A stretch of 22,486 nucleotides of DNA from Chitinophagaceae bacterium (GCA_021151685.1 JAGKWS010000062.1:1-22486); one strand, 5' to 3'. Positions 1 to 7,996 are shown, counted from the first letter of the stretch. The notes: generated by a model from the letters alone, not told the origin. Program-made: numbers and translations.

Positions 1-735
1 ATTCAAACGATAATTTCTTTCGGAATTAACGAAACTATTCATGTACATATAAACGACATTACTGAGTTGGAAATTCGTGACATAAATAGCGACCAGCATC
101 TTTTTCCGTTTTCTATTGATCCGCAGCCAAGTCATCACGACGAAAGTGCGTATTATGAAAAACAGAATGCAGTGATGAGCAAACTTTCAAAAATCATTTA
201 TAGATTTTATGTTTCAGGTGCAAAATTGGCTTTGGCTAAAATAAGTAAGGATCATTACTGCATTTATGTGTTGTATTCCAATCAATCTGACTTCAAAAAA
301 ATAAAACAAAGTCAAGCCTTCTGGGATAAATTAAATACCATCAATAAACCTGCAATATTAAACCAACTCAGCAACTATCTTGACAAGCATTCTCTTGACG
401 ACTACACAGAGAAACATCTTATAAATATGAGAATATTGTTGAAATATTTAGAGATATACCTTAGCAATCCACAGAATAGACCACCATGGAAACGTACAAG
501 AATTGAGAGCAATGCTTCTTTGACTGAAATTGATATACAAGGCAATCAGATACTAATTACACATCAAAATGTAGATTATATTGCGCACATCGACAATGTG
601 TTGAAATTTGACAATCCGAATATTCCACAAGCCGTAATGGATTTCTTCGATAAATACATTATTGATGTAGTGGGTGGTGCCTGTAAAAACTTATACAATG
701 GCTCTGCACAGGACGTAACTACTATATTCTGCTAA
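1..735 (+). CDS. Hypothetical protein, 3' part only (5' end outside window)
   Basis: The reading frame is open from the first base of the window to the TAA at 733-735, giving 244 visible residues. No ATG lies near the left edge and the only early start is TTG at 67, so the true start is probably upstream of the window. I do not recognise the family: I see no signal peptide, membrane segment, Walker motif or metal-binding motif. The visible part is rich in Ile, Asn, Lys and Tyr, has a helical-looking middle (around residues 105-160) and ends in Cys. The DNA is clearly more AT-rich than every other gene here, which suggests a different origin from the neighbours (inference). A hairpin follows the stop at 741-760. 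Coding status is likely because of the long open frame; function is unknown. Confidence 0.6.
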   Translation: MQTIISFGINETIHVHINDITELEIRDINSDQHLFPFSIDPQPSHHDESAYYEKQNAVMSKLSKIIYRFYVSGAKLALAKISKDHYCIYVLYSNQSDFKKIKQSQAFWDKLNTINKPAILNQLSNYLDKHSLDDYTEKHLINMRILLKYLEIYLSNPQNRPPWKRTRIESNASLTEIDIQGNQILITHQNVDYIAHIDNVLKFDNPNIPQAVMDFFDKYIIDVVGGACKNLYNGSAQDVTTIFC

Positions 736-740
736 ATGCA

Positions 741-760
741 CATTTCGATTTTTCGAAATG
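741..760 (+). terminator. Hairpin after the left-edge gene, weak terminator candidate
   Basis: A perfect 8-base inverted repeat (CATTTCGA / TCGAAATG) with a TTTT loop starts 6 bases after the stop codon of the preceding gene. The position suits a transcription end, but no T-run follows the stem, so intrinsic termination is uncertain. Further along the same gap, CGTAG (807-811) and CTACG (822-826) form a second small imperfect hairpin, just past the 3' end of the convergent minus-strand operon. The rest of 736-873 shows no gene. Confidence 0.35.
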
Positions 761-873
761 ATTATATACCCCTTAATGGCCGTAGCAGATATAAATAAAA
801 TATTGGCGTAGTCTCCGACTTCTACGTCACAGCGGCGACCAATCTTCATATTGACGAAAGACAATTTGCCCCA

Positions 874-1296
874 TCAATACCGCACCACAAAGTGCTGCAC
901 TACCAGAAACTCTGGTCGGCAGAGTAGCAGGCCCATGCCGTAGAGGTCTATGCTCATGCGCACGCCATGGGTGTGGCAGAGGGCCTGCCAGGCTGCGGTG
1001 TGATGCGGGGCAGCATGTGGCTGGGGTATGGCTATAATAGCCCCTGCCTGCAAGGCGGGCAAGTGTTGCTGTAGTGCCTGCGCCCATTGGCCGGCATCGG
1101 TAGGCAGCCAAACCACGGGGCATTGGTACACCTGCCCCATGTGGGTGAGCAATCGCTGGTATTTATGGGCAGGGCCGGGTGGCACACCGGGTAGAACGGT
1201 CTCTACCAGATGATATACAAATGGCGAGTGGGTACCATGCCTGCCCCGTGCATGCATACGGTACTTTATATACTGGCGCAGGGCGTGCAGGGTCAT
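874..1296 (-). CDS. Short methyltransferase-family relic (140 aa), SAM-binding core missing
   Basis: The first 35 residues contain HGTHSPFVY (20-28), the hallmark N-terminus of a class I SAM-dependent methyltransferase family common in Bacteroidota. The last 30 residues, including SIDLYGMGLL and the ending HFVVRY, match that family's C-terminus. Those proteins normally run to about 230-260 residues (from memory), and the glycine-rich SAM-binding motif (ELGTSLG-type) lies in the middle. Here the ends are joined by only about 65 residues and no such motif is visible, so catalysis is doubtful. The ATG at 1296-1294 overlaps the DHFR stop as ATGA, which indicates translational coupling. Composition matches the neighbours, and the frame is intact with no internal stop. 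It could be a reduced non-catalytic protein or an in-frame deletion product. Confidence 0.65.
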   Translation of the reverse strand: MTLHALRQYIKYRMHARGRHGTHSPFVYHLVETVLPGVPPGPAHKYQRLLTHMGQVYQCPVVWLPTDAGQWAQALQQHLPALQAGAIIAIPQPHAAPHHTAAWQALCHTHGVRMSIDLYGMGLLLCRPEFLVVQHFVVRY

Positions 1297-1796
1297 GGGT
1301 GTATGCGCTCGTATCGTTCAAAAGTATAGTCGAAGGCGTGTTTTTCATCGGCCGTATGGGGCTCGCTCCATACCAGTTGCCACATGGCGGGGTCTATGGC
1401 GGGGAAGAATACATCGGCCCCGGCTACTACGGTGTGTACGCGGGTCAGGTACAGGCGTTGCACCAAGTGCAGGGTATGGGCAAATATCTGCCCGCCCCCT
1501 ATTATAAACACCTCGGGCACCTGCTGCTGGCGTAGTTGCTCCAGTGCGGCTTCTACACTGGTTGCTACCAGCACCCCATCGGGCACGGCATAGTGGGGCT
1601 GGCTGGTGATTACCACATTCAGCCGGCCGGGCAATGGCCTGCCCAGCGACACCCATGTGTTGCGCCCCATGACCACCGGGCAGCCCAATGTGGTGCGTTT
1701 GAAAAACTTCAGATCCATGGGCAGGTGCCATGGCAACTGGTTGTCTTTGCCTATGGCTAACTGATTGTCGGCGGCTACAATGCACGAAATAATCAT
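1293..1796 (-). CDS. folA: Dihydrofolate reductase
   Basis: Reduces dihydrofolate to tetrahydrofolate with NADPH in the cytosol, supplying one-carbon metabolism and thymidylate synthesis. The 167-residue product has the classic N-terminus MIISCIVAADNQLAIG, then LPWHLPMDLKFFK (21-33) with the substrate-binding acid Asp28 (Asp27 in E. coli), then the cofactor motif VVMGRNTW (41-48) and PLPGRLNVVITS. The IIGGG nucleotide loop and the FPAID...FERYER tail are also present. Length fits the usual 160-170. The frame extends upstream to a TTG at 1844, but the family N-terminus begins at the ATG at 1796-1794, so I chose that. It is the first gene of a two-gene operon, ending in an ATGA overlap with the methyltransferase relic. 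A -7 box lies at 1834-1827. Confidence 0.96.
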   Translation of the reverse strand: MIISCIVAADNQLAIGKDNQLPWHLPMDLKFFKRTTLGCPVVMGRNTWVSLGRPLPGRLNVVITSQPHYAVPDGVLVATSVEAALEQLRQQQVPEVFIIGGGQIFAHTLHLVQRLYLTRVHTVVAGADVFFPAIDPAMWQLVWSEPHTADEKHAFDYTFERYERIHP

Positions 1797-1826
1797 GAGC
1801 AGATAATGCGGCGTGTAGCCGCGCTG

Positions 1827-1834
1827 CAAAAGTA
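1827..1834 (-). promoter_or_regulatory. Bacteroidota -7 box upstream of folA
   Basis: TACTTTTG on the minus strand matches the TAnnTTTG consensus of the Bacteroidota primary sigma factor. It lies 30 bases before the folA ATG, giving a short conventional leader. No TTG/TTTG -33 element at the usual spacing was seen. The DNA further upstream (1851-1903) is a G/A-rich run on the plus strand. Confidence 0.45.
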
Positions 1835-1904
1835 ACCCATGCAAGGGATAATGAGAGCGGGGAGCGGAGAGCGAAAGAGCGGGGGTGGGGGTGCGGCAGA
1901 GGGA

Positions 1905-2225
1905 TTAGTAAGCTAATGTTTGGTTATTCAGCTCTACATTAAAGTGCACCTTCGCGCCCAATGCCTCAAATACCCTGATGATGGTTTCGAACCGGGCATT
2001 TTTGGCACTGTTTTCAATCTTTGATATCTGCGCCTTTTGTACACCTACCATCTCTCCCAGCTGTTCTTGTGTAAGGTTGCGCGCATGCCTTGCTTCTCGT
2101 ATGGCATAACCCAACAGATCTAACCGCAACTCATGTTCAAACAGTTTGCGCTTTTCTGTTCCGGCAGTGCCTATATGCTTATCCAGCATTTCGTCGAGCG
2201 ATGTTGTATGGAGTTTTTGTGGCAT
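1905..2225 (-). CDS. HigA-type antitoxin, XRE-family helix-turn-helix protein
   Basis: A 106-residue protein with a central helix-turn-helix domain (about residues 37-91); the motif LTQEQLGEMVGVQKAQISKI (51-70) is a textbook Cro/C1 recognition unit. The N-terminal 35 residues and the short C-terminal beta segment (AKVHFNVEL) are the usual surroundings in HigA-like antitoxins. It starts 4 bases after the stop of the RelE/HigB-like toxin gene, and this toxin-first order is the hallmark of higBA operons. Such antitoxins neutralise the toxin by direct binding and repress their own promoter (family knowledge). The palindrome at 2598-2613 is a plausible operator (inference). No frame damage is visible, so the pair looks functional. 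Confidence 0.88.
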   Translation of the reverse strand: MPQKLHTTSLDEMLDKHIGTAGTEKRKLFEHELRLDLLGYAIREARHARNLTQEQLGEMVGVQKAQISKIENSAKNARFETIIRVFEALGAKVHFNVELNNQTLAY

Positions 2226-2229
2226 TGGG

Positions 2230-2571
2230 TTATTTATCTTTTGTTTCTAAATATTGTTTTTTCAGCTCTTCGGCTCTCTTGATTTCCTTAGTTGGAGTCT
2301 TTTGTGTTTTTTTCACTATGCCATGTGTGGCAATAACAATCGTTGTTTTCCCATCCCTTTTGTCCCAAAAAGAAAACAACCGATAGGCTGTATGATTATA
2401 CAATGTTCTGAATTCCCAGATATTGTCATTCAACTTCTTAAAGAGTTCGTCGTCATTGAGATACTGCGCCTTTTTGATGTTGTAAAGAATCTTTTCCCTT
2501 GCTTTGGCATCAAGGTCTTCCAAAAACTCTACGGCACCGGGTAGAAAAGCTACATCGAATTTGGGCTGCAT
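2230..2571 (-). CDS. HigB/RelE-type toxin (phage-derived Gp49-like family)
   Basis: A 113-residue basic protein with the pattern of the Gp49-like/HigB family (PF05973): an N-terminal helix pair, NIWEFRTLYN..AYRLFSF in the beta core, then IVIATHGIVKKTQKTP and a C-terminal helix beginning EIKRAEELKKQY. Proteins of this fold are typically ribosome-dependent mRNA endonucleases that halt translation until neutralised by the partner antitoxin. The antitoxin gene follows 4 bases downstream, so the two are co-transcribed. The start is the ATG at 2571-2569, preceded 13 bases upstream by a good -7 box. The family call is strong; the exact target specificity cannot be read from the sequence. Confidence 0.88.
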   Translation of the reverse strand: MQPKFDVAFLPGAVEFLEDLDAKAREKILYNIKKAQYLNDDELFKKLNDNIWEFRTLYNHTAYRLFSFWDKRDGKTTIVIATHGIVKKTQKTPTKEIKRAEELKKQYLETKDK

Positions 2572-2584
2572 TCTTCAATTTCTA

Positions 2585-2613
2585 CAAAGGTAAGAAATTT
2601 CCCAATCGGGAAA
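2585..2613 (-). promoter_or_regulatory. higBA promoter with overlapping palindromic operator candidate
   Basis: On the minus strand TACCTTTG (2592-2585) is an exact TAnnTTTG -7 box, 13 bases before the toxin ATG. Five bases upstream of it lies a perfect palindrome, TTTCCC-AATC-GGGAAA (2598-2613), which occupies the spacer between the -7 and -33 positions. That is where an autorepressing antitoxin would block RNA polymerase. Palindrome and box are seen directly; binding by the antitoxin is inference. Confidence 0.55.
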
Positions 2614-2765
2614 CATTTTATATGCATTAAAACTTTTCATCTTCCATCTTTCAACAAACAAACGATCAATGAAAAAAGTCCTTTCGGAATAACAATCCGC
2701 AATCACTGTACTACTGCCCAATCTCTGTTCCACACATTCCCCCACCCCACCTGACGGGTATTCTT

Positions 2766-2773
2766 TACTTTTG
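2766..2773 (+). promoter_or_regulatory. -7 box immediately before priA
   Basis: TACTTTTG matches the TAnnTTTG consensus and ends 5 bases before the GTG start of priA. Initiation a few bases downstream of the box would place the transcript start on or next to the start codon, so the mRNA may be leaderless. No Shine-Dalgarno-like sequence is present. Confidence 0.5.
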
Positions 2774-2778
2774 GGGTT

Positions 2779-5220
2779 GTGTTTGCCGATGTGATATTGC
2801 CGCTTAGTTTGCCGGGTGCCCTTACCTATGGGGTACCTACCGATATGCACGACACCCTGAAACCGGGTATGCGGGTAGAGGTAACGCTGGGACGCAACAA
2901 GCAGTATGCCGGTATAGTAGAGCGGCTGCACTACGAAAAGCCCGATAGCTGGCAGGTAAAACCCATACGGGCGGTACTGGATGCCCAACCCATAGTTACC
3001 GAACAGCAATTGGCCTTTTGGCGATGGATAGCCCAATACTACATGGCCGCCCCCGGCGAGGTGATGCAGGCCGCCCTGCCCGCCCACCTGAAAATGGCCG
3101 GAGAAACACGGCTGGAATGGGCCGGAGACGACACCATAGAGTACGAATGGAGCGATACCGCCCTGCGGGCAGCCGTGGCCCTGAAGATACGCAAGGAGAT
3201 AACCATTGGCGAGCTGCGCACCATAACGGGCGCGCACGCATTTGCCGCTGCCCTCAACGAGCTGCTGGAAAAGGATGCCGTAATCATCAACGAGGCACTG
3301 GAGACCGACTACCGCCCCCGGCGCGAGAAGGTTGTAAAGCTGGCGGCTGCCTATAGCGAAGAACCGCAACTGATGGCCCTCTTCGACCAACTGATGCGGG
3401 CACCCAAACAGTTGCAACTGCTGATGGCCTATATAGAGCTGAACCAGAAGAACCACGGCATGGTAAAACAGGCCGACCTGCTGGAGCGTGCATCGGCCAG
3501 TGCGGCACAGCTAAAGGCACTTACCGAAAAGGGCATTATGGTAGTACAGGAGCGCAATACCGATCGCCTGCCCCCGGCTGGCCCGGCCGAAGCACCGCCC
3601 GTAGCCCTTACCCCGGCCCAGCAAACTGCCTACGATGCCATGACGGCCGCGCTGGATGCCGGCAAGGTAACAGTGCTGCATGGGGTAACGGGTAGTGGCA
3701 AAACGCTGCTGTACATAAAAAAGATACAGGAATGCATAGCCACGGGCGCGCAGGCTATATTGCTGCTGCCAGAAATTGCCCTCACCACCCAACTGGTGCG
3801 GCGGTTGCAGGCCCACTTTGGCGGCGACCTTGGGGTATATCATTCCCACTTCAGCAATAACGAGCGGGTAGAGATATGGGAGAAGGTGCAGCGCGGCACC
3901 TACCGGGTAGTGGTAGGGCCACGGTCGGCATTGTGGCTACCGTACCAGCAAACAGGCCTTATCATTGTAGACGAAGAACACGATAGCTCATACAAACAGA
4001 AAGACCCGGCACCACGGTTTCATGCGCGCGATGCAGCTATATACATGGCCTCCATGACGGGCGCGCAAATAGTGCTGGGCTCGGCTACACCATCGGTAGA
4101 GACACTGTACCATGCCCATACAGGGCGGTACGCCATTGTGCCCCTGCGCGAGCGGTATATGGGCGTAGCCCTGCCCACCATACAACTGTGCGATGCCCGC
4201 AAGCTGATAGCCTCGGCCGATGGCCCGGCATTGATAACGCCTGAGCTACAGGCCGAAATAAAAAAGGCCCTGCAACACCAGCGGCAGGTAATATTGTTTC
4301 AGAACAGGCGGGGCTATGTACCCTTTATGATGTGTACCAGTTGCGGCTGGACACCCCGCTGCCGCAATTGCGATGTAACCCTTACCTACCACAAAAGCAC
4401 CGACAAGCTGCACTGCCACTATTGCGGGTTCCGCAATGCGGTGATGCATGTATGCCCGGCCTGCGGCAGCGAGCACATAACGGGCAAAACCTTTGGCACG
4501 CAAAAGATAGAGGAAGAAGCCCAGCGCATTTTCCCCGATGCGCGGGTAGCCCGCATGGATGCCGACAGCATGAAGGGCCGACATGCCATAACCGACCTGA
4601 TGGACAAGCTGGAGAAAAGAAAGATAGATATACTGGCGGGTACACAAATGGTGGTAAAGGGGCTCGACTTTGGCGGCGTATCGGTGGTAGGGGTCATTAA
4701 TGCCGATAATCTGTTGTCCTTCCCCGACTTCAGGGTAAATGAAAGGGCGTTTCAGTTGCTGGAACAGGTGAGCGGCAGGGCTGGCAGGGCCGATGGGCAA
4801 GGCATTGTGCTGATACAAGTATTTAAGGCCGACCATCCGGTACTGAAGTGGGTACAAGACCACGATATAGCCAGCTTTTACCGGCACGAGATTAAGCACC
4901 GCGAGCAGTATTTTTACCCGCCTTTCAGCCGCTTGATACGCATCATCTTCCGCCATGCCGATGAGGAAAAGACTGCACAGGCCGCCCAACTGATGGCCGA
5001 TGCCCTGCAAACCATACAGGGTATAGGGGTGCAGGGGCCGGGTGCAGCCATAGTGCCACGGGTACGCAACCAATACATATACGAAATATGGATAAAATGC
5101 CCGCGTATTTCTGCCATTACCGATTCGGTAAAAACCTTCCTGAAAGAGCAACGCAGGCACATAGGCAGCCAGCGGGGTAATGCCAATGTGCAAATTGTTT
5201 TTGATGTAGACCCTGTGTGA
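2779..5220 (+). CDS. priA: Primosomal protein N' (replication restart helicase PriA)
   Basis: A superfamily 2 DNA helicase that recognises stalled or repaired forks and reloads the replisome. The 813 residues show a DNA-binding N-terminus (MFADVILPLSLPGALTYGVP), Walker A GVTGSGKT (302-309), the DEEH box (398-401), GSATPS (434-439), and a zinc-binding segment with eight cysteines in four pairs (519/522, 528/531, 546/549, 559/562). A C-terminal helicase lobe follows (AGTQMVVKGLDF, SGRAGRA). It is somewhat longer than E. coli PriA (732). A stop in the same frame at 2752-2754 leaves only the GTG at 2779 as a plausible start, and it fits the family N-terminus. The gene stands alone after the divergent higBA pair; lutB follows 87 bases later. 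Confidence 0.97.
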   Translation: MFADVILPLSLPGALTYGVPTDMHDTLKPGMRVEVTLGRNKQYAGIVERLHYEKPDSWQVKPIRAVLDAQPIVTEQQLAFWRWIAQYYMAAPGEVMQAALPAHLKMAGETRLEWAGDDTIEYEWSDTALRAAVALKIRKEITIGELRTITGAHAFAAALNELLEKDAVIINEALETDYRPRREKVVKLAAAYSEEPQLMALFDQLMRAPKQLQLLMAYIELNQKNHGMVKQADLLERASASAAQLKALTEKGIMVVQERNTDRLPPAGPAEAPPVALTPAQQTAYDAMTAALDAGKVTVLHGVTGSGKTLLYIKKIQECIATGAQAILLLPEIALTTQLVRRLQAHFGGDLGVYHSHFSNNERVEIWEKVQRGTYRVVVGPRSALWLPYQQTGLIIVDEEHDSSYKQKDPAPRFHARDAAIYMASMTGAQIVLGSATPSVETLYHAHTGRYAIVPLRERYMGVALPTIQLCDARKLIASADGPALITPELQAEIKKALQHQRQVILFQNRRGYVPFMMCTSCGWTPRCRNCDVTLTYHKSTDKLHCHYCGFRNAVMHVCPACGSEHITGKTFGTQKIEEEAQRIFPDARVARMDADSMKGRHAITDLMDKLEKRKIDILAGTQMVVKGLDFGGVSVVGVINADNLLSFPDFRVNERAFQLLEQVSGRAGRADGQGIVLIQVFKADHPVLKWVQDHDIASFYRHEIKHREQYFYPPFSRLIRIIFRHADEEKTAQAAQLMADALQTIQGIGVQGPGAAIVPRVRNQYIYEIWIKCPRISAITDSVKTFLKEQRRHIGSQRGNANVQIVFDVDPV

Positions 5221-5278
5221 TAGGGTACTTGATGCCAAAAATATCGCCGCTATCATTCCGGCATAGTTGCAGGGTGTG

Positions 5279-5297
5279 TACCTTCGCAGCCGGGAGG
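5279..5297 (+). promoter_or_regulatory. Weak -7 box and Shine-Dalgarno-like site before the LutB-like gene
   Basis: TACCTTCG (5279-5286) differs from TAnnTTTG at one position and lies 21 bases before the ATG. GGGAGG (5292-5297) ends 10 bases before the ATG and is one of the few Shine-Dalgarno-like sequences in the window. No -33 element at proper spacing was found, so read-through from priA remains possible. Confidence 0.35.
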
Positions 5298-5307
5298 GTG
5301 TCATTTC

Positions 5308-6684
5308 ATGACCAGTCAACAGAACGTATTTCTTGCAAAAAGCAAAATAAAAGCCGAAGACCTTGAGCATAAGCGCAAGGTGGCCTTCAACATACAGAAG
5401 TATAACGATGCCGTGGTGCGCGGCAAGCAGCAGTTTGTGAATTTGGAACTTGCACGCCAAAAGGCCAAAAACATCAAGTGGAAGGCCATAGAGCAACTGG
5501 ATACACTGCTGGAGCAGTTTGAAAAGAAGTTTACTGCCAATGGTGGCAAGGTAATATGGGCCGAAACCGCCGAAGAAGCACAGGAAGCCATCTTGCAGAT
5601 ATGCCGCGAGAAGAACACAAAACAGGTGGTAAAGGCAAAGTCTATGGTGACGGAAGAAATACACCTGAACGACTTTCTGGGCCGCAATGGCATAGAATCT
5701 GTAGAGACCGACCTTGGCGAATACATACAGCAGTTGGATGGTGAGCCGCCCTACCACATTGTTACCCCGGCCATGCACAAAAGCAAGGAAGATGTAGCAC
5801 GGGTATTTCATGAAAAGCTGGGCACAGACCCCAATCTGAGTCCATCGGAAATAACGATGATAGCCCGCAAGAACCTGCGGCAGAAGTACATTACGGCCGA
5901 GGTGGGTGTAACGGGTGGCAACTTTCTGCTGGCCGATGTGGGTGGTGTTTGCGTTACCGAAAATGAGGGCAACGGCCGCTTGTGCAGCTCGTTTCCCAAG
6001 ACACACATAGCTGTGGTGGGCATAGAAAAAATGCTACCCTCCATCAACGACCTGCCCCTGTTCTGGCCCCTGCTGGCCACATTTGGCACCGGTCAAAACA
6101 TGACGGTGTACAATACTGTATTTACCGGCCCCGCCCGTGCCAATGAGACCGATGGCCCTACCGAAATGTATGTGATACTGCTGGACAATGGCCGTACCAA
6201 CCTGCTGAAACGTGAAGTGCGCGAGAGTATGTACTGCATTCGCTGCGGCTCCTGCCTCAATGCCTGCCCTGTGTATAAAAACATTGGCGGCCATGCCTAT
6301 GGCACTACCTACAGTGGCCCTATAGGTGCAGTAATAACGCCCCACCTCAGCGGCATGGCCGAGCATAAGCACCTCAGCTACGCATCGAGCCTGTGTGGCA
6401 ACTGTACCGAGGTGTGCCCGCTGAAGATAAACATACACGAAATGCTGCTGGAAAACCGCCACATGGCCGTAAACCAGAATCTGAATACGATAGGCGAAAA
6501 GGCCACATGGGCCGGCTGGGAGCAAGCCATGCTGCACCGCCCATTGCTGAACATTGCCAGTACCGGCATCAAGAACAAGACCGTAAACAGCATATTCAAA
6601 GACACATGGGTGCAACACCGTGCGCCACTGCGCTTTGCCGAGAAATCGTTCAATAAGCTGTGGAAAGAGCGGCAAAAAGGGTAA
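5308..6684 (+). CDS. lutB: LutB/LldF-type iron-sulfur protein
   Basis: A 458-residue cytoplasmic protein of the LutB family, which with LutA and LutC oxidises L-lactate to pyruvate through iron-sulfur electron transfer. The N-terminal two thirds form the LUD-type domain (AEVGVTGGNFLLADVGGVCV, EGNGRLCSSFPKTHI, GPTEMYVILLDNGR). Next comes a ferredoxin-like domain with CIRCGSCLNACPVY (C310, C313, C316, C320), GPIGAVITP, and CGNCTEVCP (C363, C366, C370). The first cysteine position of the second motif is Ser (ASSLC), which I believe is common in LutB proteins but not in E. coli LldF. The ATG at 5308 has GGGAGG upstream. No lutA or lutC neighbour is visible; the next gene starts 4 bases after the stop, so the partners, if present, are elsewhere. 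Confidence 0.88.
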   Translation: MTSQQNVFLAKSKIKAEDLEHKRKVAFNIQKYNDAVVRGKQQFVNLELARQKAKNIKWKAIEQLDTLLEQFEKKFTANGGKVIWAETAEEAQEAILQICREKNTKQVVKAKSMVTEEIHLNDFLGRNGIESVETDLGEYIQQLDGEPPYHIVTPAMHKSKEDVARVFHEKLGTDPNLSPSEITMIARKNLRQKYITAEVGVTGGNFLLADVGGVCVTENEGNGRLCSSFPKTHIAVVGIEKMLPSINDLPLFWPLLATFGTGQNMTVYNTVFTGPARANETDGPTEMYVILLDNGRTNLLKREVRESMYCIRCGSCLNACPVYKNIGGHAYGTTYSGPIGAVITPHLSGMAEHKHLSYASSLCGNCTEVCPLKINIHEMLLENRHMAVNQNLNTIGEKATWAGWEQAMLHRPLLNIASTGIKNKTVNSIFKDTWVQHRAPLRFAEKSFNKLWKERQKG

Positions 6685-6688
6685 GCGC

Positions 6689-7996
6689 ATGGATGCCGTA
6701 ATTGTATACACGCCCCGCATCAGCAACCGCCTGCAATACACGCTGGCATGGGTGCTGGGCGAGCGATTGAGGCTACCTTACAGGCTATCAGACAATCTTG
6801 CAGATGCCACAGGACACCCATATGTTATAGCATACGGGGCCACACTGCCCGGGGCCGTGTGCATACCGACATCACCATTGCTACAGCAGCTGGGCACCGA
6901 TACCCCCGTGCCTGCTACCGGCCAGTGGCAGCATATGCCGGCATTGTACCCGACAACCGAAAACGGCTATTCGTTGCCGTTTGATGTTTTTTCGGCGGTC
7001 TTTTACCTGCTGGCACGCTGCGAAGAATACAGTGGCTACACGCCCGACAAACATGGCCGCTATCCGGCACAGGCCAGTATTTTGTACCAAATGGGGGTGC
7101 TGCAACGCCCCATTGCCGACGAATGGATACATGCATTGCGCCTGCTGTTGCAAGAGCAGTGGCGCATCGCCCTGCCTGTGCCCATGTACAGCTACCGCCC
7201 CAGTTACGATATTGATATTGCCTACTCATACCTGCACAAAGGACTGGCCCGTACTACCGGTGCATGGTTGCGTGCATTGGTAAAGGCCGATGTGGCCCAA
7301 CTACGCAGCCGTATGGAGGTGATACGCAAGAAACAGAAAGACCCTTACGACTCGTTCCGATGGTTGCGGCAAGTACACAAGGCATATGGCTACCGCCCAC
7401 TGTACTTTGTGCTGTGCGCGCTGCGTACTACCCCGTTCGATAAAAATATTCATCCGCAGCACCCCGCCATGGTGCGCATCATCAGACAATTGGCCCGCGA
7501 GGGCGATGTGGGCATTCATCCGTCCTACTATACCGACAAAGGCAATGCCCTGCAAGCCGAGAAACATACACTGGAGCAGGTAGCCGGGCATACCACACAG
7601 CTATCGCGGCAGCACTATATACGGGCCACAATGCCCCATACATGGCTGCAACTGGCCGCCAACGGCATAACCCACGACTATTCTATGGGTTATGGCACGC
7701 ATTTGGGCTTCAGGGCTGGTACAGGTAGTCCCTTTTTCTGGTACAATCTGGCGGCCGATGAGCCCACTACCATGCGCATACATCCGTTCTGCTTTATGGA
7801 TACTACTGCCCGCTACGAGGCTGGCCTTACCCCCGCACAGGCATTCGACAAACTGAATGCTATGACACAATTGCTGCACGAAACCGGCAGTACCCTTATC
7901 ACCGTATTCCACAACTTCTCGCTGGGCAGCGACAATGGCTGGAAGGGCTGGCGACCCGCCTACGAGCATTTTCTGGCCGGGCAGCGTAGTCTGTAA
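6689..7996 (+). CDS. Polysaccharide deacetylase-like protein (Bacteroidota type)
   Basis: A 435-residue protein resembling the large Bacteroidota family annotated as polysaccharide deacetylase with a family-specific N-terminal domain (DUF7033-like, from memory). Visible marks are LARCEEYSGYTPDKHGRYPA in the N-terminal half, the acidic metal-site motif PSYDIDIAYSY, GIHPSYYTDKG with the likely metal histidine, SRQHYIRATMPHTWLQLAANG, DYSMGYGTHLGFRAGTGSPF, and HPFCFMDTT. Family members have a NodB-like fold and would remove N-acetyl groups from glycans; the substrate here is unknown. The frame is open further upstream inside lutB, but the ATG at 6689-6691, 4 bases after the lutB stop, gives the usual N-terminus. 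It is co-transcribed with lutB. No signal peptide is seen, so a cytoplasmic role is likely. Confidence 0.78.
   Translation: MDAVIVYTPRISNRLQYTLAWVLGERLRLPYRLSDNLADATGHPYVIAYGATLPGAVCIPTSPLLQQLGTDTPVPATGQWQHMPALYPTTENGYSLPFDVFSAVFYLLARCEEYSGYTPDKHGRYPAQASILYQMGVLQRPIADEWIHALRLLLQEQWRIALPVPMYSYRPSYDIDIAYSYLHKGLARTTGAWLRALVKADVAQLRSRMEVIRKKQKDPYDSFRWLRQVHKAYGYRPLYFVLCALRTTPFDKNIHPQHPAMVRIIRQLAREGDVGIHPSYYTDKGNALQAEKHTLEQVAGHTTQLSRQHYIRATMPHTWLQLAANGITHDYSMGYGTHLGFRAGTGSPFFWYNLAADEPTTMRIHPFCFMDTTARYEAGLTPAQAFDKLNAMTQLLHETGSTLITVFHNFSLGSDNGWKGWRPAYEHFLAGQRSL

Noticed and set aside
1797..1844. TTG at 1844 as the folA start, adding 16 residues.
   Set aside because: DHFR proteins begin at the MIISCIVA strand; the extension runs into the -7 box region.
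1851..1903. G/A-rich tract between folA and higA as a possible regulatory or G-quadruplex site.
   Set aside because: Only one clear pair of long G-runs; reads as low-complexity intergenic DNA without further support.
4246..6006. A 586-codon open frame on the minus strand across priA and lutB.
   Set aside because: It lies antisense to two strongly conserved genes, shows no recognisable domain, and arises from their codon usage.
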